The position numbers were made by a program, and so were the translations under genes. Positions 1 to 4,942 of a DNA stretch of 6,238 bases are shown in pieces (position 1 is the first letter of the stretch; each line of letters starts with the position of its first letter). The DNA is taken from assembly GCA_019057975.1 (NCBI GenBank), contig JAHLWJ010000268.1, positions 1 through 6,238 on the forward strand. The letters are read 5' to 3'. Under the pieces are notes generated by a model, which was not told where the DNA came from, did not search any database, and worked only from the letters and a program-made list of their open reading frames with translations. The stretch is from Promethearchaeota archaeon. GTDB lineage: Archaea; Asgardarchaeota; Lokiarchaeia; Sigynarchaeales; SOKP01.

Positions 1-610
1 TTGCTGATGGTACTTGTTTTACTTTATAACTTACTAAATGAGTTCTCCAACAATAATCTAAATCATCCCTATACATGAAATAACTATCATCAAATCCGTT
101 AATATATAAAAAGAGGTCTTTTCTCGTAAAAAATGCAGAACTTGGCGTAAAAAATATTTTCCCTAATCTTCCTGGATAAGTATAACCAAAAACATCCGTC
201 CCAACACCACAATGGTGAAATTCATCTCCTTCATAAGATAGTTCTTTGCAGGCACAGACTCCGATTTTTTCATCTTCCTCACATATATTAACTAACTTTG
301 AAACACAATTTTTCTCCAATTTTATATCAATATTTAAAAAGAAAAGATATTTACCTTTTGCCTTTTCTGCTCCAATATTGTAAGCTTTTGAAGTACCTAA
401 ATTTTTTTCATTTTTAATGAGAATATAATCTTTTGTTATTTTATCTATTTTGGATAATGAATTATCTGATGAAGCATTATCTACAATAATTAGCTCAATA
501 TTATCATAAACCTGATTTTTTATAGATTCCAAACATTTTTCTATAAACAAACTCCCATTGTAATTTACTAAGATCAAAGAAATTAAAGGTTTTTTTATTA
601 CTGAATTCAT
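1..610 (-). CDS. Glycosyltransferase family 2, rhamnosyltransferase-like (3' end cut by window edge)
   Basis: My translation of the reverse strand gives an open frame of 203 codons from an ATG at 610-608, running off the left edge of the window. It has the GT-A fold order of GT2 enzymes: N-terminal nucleotide-binding strand (LISLILVNYNG, residues 9-19), the VDNASSDNS turn (43-51), NLGTSKAYNIGA (70-81), and the metal-site strand FFLNIDI (90-96). The N-x-D form replaces DXD, as is usual in the WbbL/rhamnosyltransferase-like subgroup (NPD there). The acceptor/catalytic segment MYRDDLDYCWR (179-189) corresponds to the family's EDxDLCWR. The enzyme probably transfers a sugar from an NDP donor to a growing glycan in the cytoplasm; donor and acceptor are unknown. 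The start is supported by an AAAGGGA Shine-Dalgarno sequence 10 nt upstream, inside the 3' end of the preceding gene. Only 3 nt separate it from that gene's stop, so it is very likely co-transcribed with it. The C-terminal region lies outside the window. Confidence 0.9.
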   Translation of the reverse strand, partial: MNSVIKKPLISLILVNYNGSLFIEKCLESIKNQVYDNIELIIVDNASSDNSLSKIDKITKDYILIKNEKNLGTSKAYNIGAEKAKGKYLFFLNIDIKLEKNCVSKLVNICEEDEKIGVCACKELSYEGDEFHHCGVGTDVFGYTYPGRLGKIFFTPSSAFFTRKDLFLYINGFDDSYFMYRDDLDYCWRTHLVSYKVKQVPSA

Positions 611-613
611 ATA

Positions 614-1795
614 TTATTGTTCCCTTTCAAATGATTTTTTAATAATTTTACTTAAATTTTTTGCATGTTCATAAAATGTATAATTTTTTGCTATCTTAAA
701 AGCTGATTTTCCCATTTCTAAAGCGAGATCATCATCATGAAGAATAATATTTAAATATTTCACGAATTCATCAACATTTCCTTCTTCTGGAAAAAAACCC
801 TGTTTTCCATGTTCATATAAATCAGTTACTCCAGATCCTTTAGGAAATATAATTGGACATCCAAAAGAAGCTGCTTCAAGACCCGTCAATCCAAATGCCT
901 CAAAATTTGGATAAATTAAAACCTTCGCTTTTGAAAATAGTCTTTCAAGTTTATTATTACTAACATATCCTAAAACTTTAACTTTATTAGACAGATTCTC
1001 AGTGATTATTGCTTTTTCAAATTTACTTTTCTGTTTATCTCTCAACCACCCTCCAGCTACAATAAGGTTATATTCATTCTTTAATCTTTTCATAACTTCA
1101 AGTAAAAATTCTGGTTTTTTGCCAAAATCCCATCTTGTTACAGATAAGATAAATTTTTCTTTGTTATTATTGTAATTATTAATTTCTTTACAACCTGGGT
1201 AAACTATAAAAATCTTATTTTCATCAAAACTTTTTAAATTTTTATAATGAACTTCTGAGCCTGTTACTGTAGCAATAGAGTTTTTTACAATAATATTATC
1301 TACAAAATAAGCAATTGGTTTTAAAATTGGGAAAAAAAACCTTAATCGTGTATTTGAGTAGACCCTTCTTAATATATACGATACTGGATCCCAAATATAT
1401 GCTATGAAAGGTACTTTCGCCTTCTTAAACAATCCTATTGCAGAAAGACATGTATATGTTCCATGTGCTATTATCAGATCATAGTCATTTTTTCTTATAG
1501 CTCTATTAATAACAAATGGTGAGGTTATATGAAATGATGAGAAATAATAGAAAAATGGAAATTTAAAATACCTTCTAAAAATTTTTGGAAATTTATCAGA
1601 TAAAAATTTGATTTTAATTTCACTATCAATTAGATTTATAACTTTCTTCTGTTTAGTTCTTAATAAAACTAATAAATCTACTTGATAGCCAAGCTTCTTT
1701 AGATATCTTACTTCCTCACTGGCTATTTTTGTAACTCCGCCTAATGATAACTGGTCAATTAATACACCAATCTTGAGCATTATATTATTACTCAT
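614..1795 (-). CDS. Glycosyltransferase family 4 (GT-B fold)
   Basis: This 393-residue protein has the usual GT4 length and two Rossmann-like halves. The N-terminal acceptor half begins with IGVLIDQLSLGGVTKIASEE (residues 9-28), including the glycine-rich loop LGGV, and contains DYDLIIAHG (104-112). The interdomain segment is around 172-202 (IATVTGSEV, then IFIVYPG). The C-terminal donor-binding half starts at FILSVTRWDFGKKPE (215-229). It contains the retaining-GT EX7E signature, E299 to E307, within FEAFGLTGLEAASFGCPIIF (298-317), followed by the sugar-nucleotide loop GSGVTDLYEHGKQGFF (320-335). It would add a sugar from an NDP donor to a lipid-linked glycan at the inner membrane face; the specific sugar is not predictable. 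The ATG at 1795 is preceded by AAGGA at 9 nt, while the in-frame Met6 has no such signal. The gene lies 18 nt after one GT2 gene and 3 nt before another, which indicates one operon. Confidence 0.93.
   Translation of the reverse strand: MSNNIMLKIGVLIDQLSLGGVTKIASEEVRYLKKLGYQVDLLVLLRTKQKKVINLIDSEIKIKFLSDKFPKIFRRYFKFPFFYYFSSFHITSPFVINRAIRKNDYDLIIAHGTYTCLSAIGLFKKAKVPFIAYIWDPVSYILRRVYSNTRLRFFFPILKPIAYFVDNIIVKNSIATVTGSEVHYKNLKSFDENKIFIVYPGCKEINNYNNNKEKFILSVTRWDFGKKPEFLLEVMKRLKNEYNLIVAGGWLRDKQKSKFEKAIITENLSNKVKVLGYVSNNKLERLFSKAKVLIYPNFEAFGLTGLEAASFGCPIIFPKGSGVTDLYEHGKQGFFPEEGNVDEFVKYLNIILHDDDLALEMGKSAFKIAKNYTFYEHAKNLSKIIKKSFEREQ
621..627 (-). promoter_or_regulatory. Shine-Dalgarno for the partial GT2 gene
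   Basis: AAAGGGA on the minus strand lies 10 nt upstream of the ATG at 610-608. It sits inside the last codons of the preceding GT4 gene, so translation of the two genes is likely linked. It fixes the start of the edge-truncated GT2. Confidence 0.6.
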
Positions 1796-1804
1796 TTTTT
1801 AATA

Positions 1805-1809
1805 TCCTT
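1805..1809 (-). promoter_or_regulatory. Shine-Dalgarno for the GT4 gene
   Basis: AAGGA on the minus strand, 9 nt before the ATG at 1795-1793, lies in the 18-nt spacer after the preceding GT2 stop. It favours the first Met over Met6, which has no comparable signal in front of it. Confidence 0.65.
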
Positions 1810-1813
1810 AAAA

Positions 1814-2644
1814 TTAATGTTTTTTAAATCTACTGACAATAATTCCAATAATTCCAGCTATAGATTCACATAATTTCATGAATAAAAAACCTAAGGTGTG
1901 AATTGGATCTTTTATAAGTCTTTTCCAATTCCTAAAAAAAGCAGGACGGAATATAAGGTTAACTTGCTTCTTTGCTATTTTTGGATGTTTTTTTTCATAC
2001 TCTAAAAATTTATGAGAATAGTAATATTTCTTCTTTGTAGATTTAATTAAAGATAGATTAGCTTCATTATGTCTAATTGGTGATTTTATTCTTGAAATTT
2101 TATATTTTTTTCCAATTCTTTGTGATAAATCCCAGTCTTCAGGACCTGTAATTTGTTCATCATACCCATCAAATTCCAAGAAGGTTTCTTTATCAAAGAA
2201 TCTTGCTGCTTCTATTGTATCATCACCTGCATAGCAACTTCGCTCTAATGCTTTACATTTTGCCCAAAAACTATCACCAAAAGAGATTTCAGGGATTATT
2301 ATTTCTTTAACTTCATTTTCACTTTCAATTTCCTTTACACACTCTTTCACTACATTCTCTGATAACTCCATATCAGAATCTACTATTAGTAAATATTTAC
2401 CCTTTGCTTTCTCTGCACCAAAGTTTCTCTGCGCACTTCTTTCAGGACCTTTTTCAAAGAAATTTTTCGTATATTTAAGAGTTATATCTTTTGTCTTATC
2501 ATTTGAGAAATTATCAACAACAATAATCTCAATATTTGAATATGACTGGTTTTTTATTGTTTTAAGACATGAACCAATAAATCTTTCGGAATCTTTTGTA
2601 GTAATAATAACCGATACCAATGGATTATTATTATTTTTTTTCAT
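1814..2644 (-). CDS. Glycosyltransferase family 2
   Basis: The protein has 276 residues. It opens with the GT2 nucleotide-binding strand PLVSVIITTKDSE (8-20), then IEIIVVDNFSNDKT (38-51), GPERSAQRNFGAEKAKGKYL (66-85) and a canonical metal-binding DSD (89-91). The GPEDWDLSQRI segment (167-177) supplies the acidic ED residues at 169-170 expected for the catalytic base or acceptor site, followed by H192. The positively charged C-terminal part ends in a hydrophobic stretch (about 249-270) before SRFKKH, suggesting peripheral or single-segment membrane anchoring on the cytoplasmic face. Its N-terminal domain resembles that of the partial GT2 at 1-610; both share GAEKAKGKYL and a similar IKNQ-Y-NIE block, so they are probably old paralogues. 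The start ATG has only a weak upstream GAG about 11 nt away. It follows a 230-nt gap, which holds a GT4 remnant, and precedes the GT4 gene by 18 nt. Donor and acceptor are unknown. Confidence 0.92.
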   Translation of the reverse strand: MKKNNNNPLVSVIITTKDSERFIGSCLKTIKNQSYSNIEIIVVDNFSNDKTKDITLKYTKNFFEKGPERSAQRNFGAEKAKGKYLLIVDSDMELSENVVKECVKEIESENEVKEIIIPEISFGDSFWAKCKALERSCYAGDDTIEAARFFDKETFLEFDGYDEQITGPEDWDLSQRIGKKYKISRIKSPIRHNEANLSLIKSTKKKYYYSHKFLEYEKKHPKIAKKQVNLIFRPAFFRNWKRLIKDPIHTLGFLFMKLCESIAGIIGIIVSRFKKH

Positions 2645-2659
2645 TTATTACCAAACTCT

Positions 2660-2848
2660 TTAAAATTCACATAAATTTTTATCTTTCGTAGTATCTATTA
2701 AACTCTCTTGAAAATTATATATTATATATTCAGGAATCATAAATATATTTTCAGCCTTAAATTCTAAATTTAATAAACAATTTTTTGCTGAATTGGAAAC
2801 AGTAATAGTAGGGATTTTTCTATAGAGTTTTAAAAATGTTGGTTCTTT
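2660..2848 (-). pseudogene. Decayed fragment of a GT4 glycosyltransferase
   Basis: The 230-nt gap between two intact GT2 genes contains a 62-codon minus-strand open frame with no usable start. It is bounded by stops at 2851-2849 and 2662-2660, and its only Met is residue 37. The translation reads KEPTFLKLYRKIPTITVSNS, then AKNCLLNLEFKAENIFMIPE, then a diverged tail ending NLCEF. The first 40 residues look like the interdomain segment of GT4 enzymes, where family members read roughly R-x-P-x-I-T-V-S-x-S-T-K, then a short helix, then ENI-x-V-x-PEG. The corresponding part of the intact GT4 at 614-1795 is about residues 172-202, but similarity to it is low, so this is not a recent duplicate. Both the acceptor-binding N-terminus and the donor-binding C-terminus with its EX7E motif are missing. 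I read it as a residue of a deleted GT4 gene; the assignment rests on my recognition of the motif, not on a search. Confidence 0.65.
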
Positions 2849-2874
2849 TTAATTTTTGAAAATATAAAAATATT

Positions 2875-3618
2875 TCATAATTTATAAAACTTTAAAATAT
2901 ATAATCTATAAAAAATTGCAGCTGTATCCCATAAAACATGAAATATTGCATTAAGACCTACACTCCTAAATTTCTTTGATTTAAACACCAATTTTACAGG
3001 AGCATCTATAATCTTATAACCAAGTTTATGAATTATCAGTAAAAGCTCTAAGTCAAAAGCAAATCTTTTTACTAATATTCTTTCAAAAGCTTTTTTGAGT
3101 GGCTCAAATTTGAACATTTTTAATCCCGTCTGTGTATCTCTAATTGGTAAGTTAAATAAGATCAATATAAGCAAATAATAAACATCACTCATGATTTTTC
3201 TATACCATGGATAATCAACTATTGAATCTGGATGCCTTTTAGAGCCTATAACAACATCTGCATTTTCTTCTTTTAAATGTTTGAATAATATTTTTATCTG
3301 TTCTGGATGTAAGTCTAAATCTGCATCCATAAAAACAACTAAATCACCACTAACATGTTCAAAACCACTTTTTATAGCAAATCCTTTTCCCATATTTATT
3401 TCACCACATCTAATTACTTTTACAAAGTTATTATTACCTTTTGCCTTTTTTGCTTTTAAAAAGGTATCATCTTCGCTTCCATCATCAACTACTACAATCT
3501 CATACTCACTTCCCACTTCCTCAAATACTTTTATAGTCTCCTTTATTGTATTTTCAATATTATCACCTTCATTATATGCAGGTATAATTACTGATATTTT
3601 TCCTTTAAAATTTTCCAA
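2875..3618 (-). CDS. Polyprenyl-phosphate sugar synthase-like GT2 (DPM/DPG synthase family)
   Basis: This 247-residue protein matches the dolichyl-phosphate mannose / polyprenyl-phosphate glucose synthase-like branch of GT2. Its landmarks, in order, are ISVIIPAYNEGDNIENTI (8-25), YEIVVVDDGSEDDT (39-52), NMGKGFAIKSG (75-85), the metal-binding FMDADLDLHPEQI (96-108, DAD at 98-100 and D102), VIGSKRHPDS (123-132), the branch-typical RDTQTGLKMF (160-169), RFAFDLELL (185-193), and a terminal RSVGLNAIFHVLWDTAAIFY (218-237). Known relatives move a hexose from GDP- or UDP-sugar to polyprenyl phosphate at the cytoplasmic membrane face, making a lipid-linked donor. It lacks the extra C-terminal transmembrane pairs or GtrA domain seen in some relatives; only moderate hydrophobic stretches (about 145-157 and 225-243) could touch the membrane. 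The start is a TTG: an in-frame TGA lies two codons upstream and AAAGGA sits 7 nt before it. Mannose versus glucose cannot be decided. Confidence 0.92.
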   Translation of the reverse strand: MENFKGKISVIIPAYNEGDNIENTIKETIKVFEEVGSEYEIVVVDDGSEDDTFLKAKKAKGNNNFVKVIRCGEINMGKGFAIKSGFEHVSGDLVVFMDADLDLHPEQIKILFKHLKEENADVVIGSKRHPDSIVDYPWYRKIMSDVYYLLILILFNLPIRDTQTGLKMFKFEPLKKAFERILVKRFAFDLELLLIIHKLGYKIIDAPVKLVFKSKKFRSVGLNAIFHVLWDTAAIFYRLYILKFYKL

Positions 3619-3625
3619 CTTTCAA

Positions 3626-3631
3626 TCCTTT
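3626..3631 (-). promoter_or_regulatory. Shine-Dalgarno selecting a TTG start
   Basis: AAAGGA on the minus strand is 7 nt before the TTG at 3618-3616. There is no ATG or GTG option upstream, because an in-frame TGA occurs two codons before the TTG. The conserved GT2 N-terminus begins only seven residues into the frame, so this non-ATG start is well supported. Confidence 0.75.
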
Positions 3632-3653
3632 AAAAATCCTTTTTAAGTATTGT

Positions 3654-3662
3654 ATTATAACA
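3654..3662 (-). promoter_or_regulatory. Candidate extended -10 promoter for the DPM-like GT2 gene
   Basis: The minus strand reads TGTTATAAT, a perfect TATAAT with the TGn extension, 35 nt before the TTG start. That leaves a leader of about 28 nt containing the AAAGGA ribosome site. The region where a -35 box would lie (TTATTT) is a poor match, which extended -10 promoters tolerate. In DNA this AT-rich a TATAAT can occur by chance, and the reading assumes a bacterial sigma-70-type polymerase. Confidence 0.4.
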
Positions 3663-3664
3663 TT

Positions 3665-3832
3665 TTATTTGAGTTTAAATAAGCTAAAGATTCTCCTCTT
3701 TGCAAAATTTATCTTACTGTTCTTTATGTAATAATTAATTGCTATATAACAAATAGGAAATAAAAAATAGTTCCTTTTATTCCTAATAAAATTTAAAATA
3801 TTTTTTATTATAAAAATATTGATTTTATGCCC
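3665..3832 (-). pseudogene. Possible 3' remnant of an unidentified gene
   Basis: This minus-strand open frame of 55 codons, bounded by stops at 3835-3833 and 3667-3665, has no Met or conventional start and lies just upstream of the DPM-like GT2. Its translation contains INIFIIKNILNFIRNKRNYF, then LFPICYIAINYYIKNSK, and a basic tail ending in RRIFSLFKLK. A hydrophobic segment flanked by Arg/Lys clusters and a basic C-terminus would suit the end of a membrane-associated glycosyltransferase or similar enzyme. I recognise no family motif. In such AT-rich DNA an F/I/N/K/Y-rich frame can arise by chance, so this is a tentative call. Confidence 0.3.
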
Positions 3833-3892
3833 TTATGAATATTATTACTGTATTTTATTATAATTAATTTATTCTACAAATAGTTATATTTT

Positions 3893-3920
3893 TTGAATAT
3901 AATAAGTGATTAAGTATAAA
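3893..3920 (+). promoter_or_regulatory. Candidate sigma-70-like promoter for the GT2/radical SAM pair
   Basis: TTGAAT (3893-3898) and TATAAA (3915-3920) are separated by 16 nt, a reasonable -35/-10 pair (4 of 6 and 5 of 6 consensus matches). Transcription would start near 3927, giving a leader of about 65 nt before the ATG at 3992. A perfect TATAAT also occurs at 3898-3903 but lacks a well-spaced -35. Chance matches are likely in this composition. Confidence 0.35.
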
Positions 3921-3991
3921 CTAATTTAAAAAAAGAAAAAGTTTATTATGAGGATACAAACTTTTAATTATAAGTTTATCTAATATAAAGA

Positions 3992-4942
3992 ATGAGATTT
4001 TCAATAATAATACCTGTTAGAAATGTCACAGATCATCTTAGAGAAACAATTAAATATTGTAAAGAGTTGGACTATCCTAACTTTGAAATAATAGTTCTAC
4101 CTGATAATGAATTAAATGAAGAATTTGATGATGTTAAATTTATATCTACTGGAAATGTAAGTCCTCCTCATAAAAGGGATATTGGAGTTAAACACAGTTC
4201 AGGAGATATATTAGCTTTTATTGATGGGGATGCTTTTCCAAAAAAAGATTGGCTTAAAAAAGCTTCTAAATATTTTGAGGATGAGAATGTAGGAGCAGTT
4301 GGAGGACCAGGAATAACTCCAGATAGTGATAGTTTTCTTCAAAAAGCAAGTGGTGAAGTTTATTCATCTCTTTTAGGGGGAGGTAAATTTACTTATAGAT
4401 ATAAGCCACAGAAGCAAATTGAAGTTGATGATTTTCCATCAATGAATCTTCTTGTAAGAAAAACAGTTTTTGAAGAGATAGGTGGATTTAAAACTAATTT
4501 TTGGCCTGGTGAAGACACTATTTTATGTTTAAATATAACTAAAAAATTGGGGAAAAAGATAATTTATGCTCCAGATGTTGTGGTTTATCACCATAGAAGA
4601 CCTCTATTTATACCCCATTTACTGCAAGTGTATAGTTATGCATCATATAGGGGTTATTTTGCAAAAAAATATCCTCAAACCTCTCTCAGACCATTCTTTT
4701 TCATTCCAAGTCTTTTTGTTATTAGTCTGATTACAGGATTTATACTATCCTTTTATAATATAATTTTAAGAAATCTTTATATTTCTGTTTTAATATTTTA
4801 TTTCTTGATAATAATTTTTACTACTTTAAATATAAAAAGTATAAAAATGAAACTCTATACTATACTTGGAATCATTTTAACTCATATTGTATATGGTTTT
4901 GGTTTTATAAGAGGATTAACCCGAGTGAGGTTTGAGCAGTAA
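3992..4942 (+). CDS. Membrane-anchored glycosyltransferase family 2
   Basis: The 316-residue protein has an N-terminal GT-A domain and a C-terminal membrane region. It begins directly with FSIIIPVRN (3-11), followed by FEIIVLPDNE (31-40), the metal-binding FIDGDAFPKKDWL (76-88, DGD at 78-80), VGAVGGPGITP (100-110), FPSMNLLVRKTVFEEIGGF (148-166), GEDTILC (173-179) with the catalytic-type ED at 174-175, and YHHRRPLFIPHLLQVYSYAS (199-218). This last part corresponds to the H-RR...H..Q...Y segment of ExoA-like membrane GT2 enzymes. Three hydrophobic helices follow, at about 236-256, 262-280 and 288-308. The enzyme likely adds a sugar to a lipid-linked acceptor at the cytoplasmic membrane; substrate is unknown. 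The ATG at 3992 is the first possible start, because an in-frame TAA lies two codons upstream. It lacks a good Shine-Dalgarno at normal spacing; only AAAG abuts it. Its stop overlaps the next gene's ATG (TAATG), indicating translational coupling. Confidence 0.92.
   Translation: MRFSIIIPVRNVTDHLRETIKYCKELDYPNFEIIVLPDNELNEEFDDVKFISTGNVSPPHKRDIGVKHSSGDILAFIDGDAFPKKDWLKKASKYFEDENVGAVGGPGITPDSDSFLQKASGEVYSSLLGGGKFTYRYKPQKQIEVDDFPSMNLLVRKTVFEEIGGFKTNFWPGEDTILCLNITKKLGKKIIYAPDVVVYHHRRPLFIPHLLQVYSYASYRGYFAKKYPQTSLRPFFFIPSLFVISLITGFILSFYNIILRNLYISVLIFYFLIIIFTTLNIKSIKMKLYTILGIILTHIVYGFGFIRGLTRVRFEQ

Larger units (their letters stand above)
3619..3991. other. Divergent intergenic region, extremely AT-rich
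   Basis: This 373-nt gap separates the minus-strand glycosyltransferase series from the plus-strand GT2/radical SAM pair, so it must hold promoters for both directions. I see a TGnTATAAT element facing left, a TTGAAT-16-TATAAA pair facing right, a 55-codon start-less minus-strand frame that may be a gene remnant, and a 12-codon plus-strand mini-ORF. I see no tRNA, no convincing stem-loop terminator, no tandem repeat and no riboswitch-like conserved core. Confidence 0.7.

Noticed and set aside
90..96. Apparent loss of the catalytic DXD in the GT2 at 1-610 (N-I-D at protein residues 93-95)
   Set aside because: The rhamnosyltransferase-like GT2 subgroup normally has NPD-type motifs here, and the downstream acidic DDLD segment is present, so this is not evidence of inactivation. 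The positions given for this entry are protein residues.
2700..2760. TATAATATATAAT-like run that could be a promoter for the GT2 at 1814-2644
   Set aside because: No -35 at suitable spacing, and the whole gap is A/T runs. It also falls inside the GT4 relic reading frame, so the match is not distinguishable from chance.
3281..3646. A 121-codon plus-strand open frame with Ser/Thr/Ile/Phe-rich translation
   Set aside because: It lies antisense over the DPM-like GT2, which has clear conserved motifs in its own frame. The antisense translation shows no domain or ribosome site, so it is a shadow.
3619..3991. Search for terminators, tRNA, CRISPR repeats, IS ends or att-type repeats to explain the gap
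   Set aside because: I found only A/T-rich runs with no GC stem followed by a T-tract, no regularly spaced repeats, no cloverleaf and no transposase fragment.
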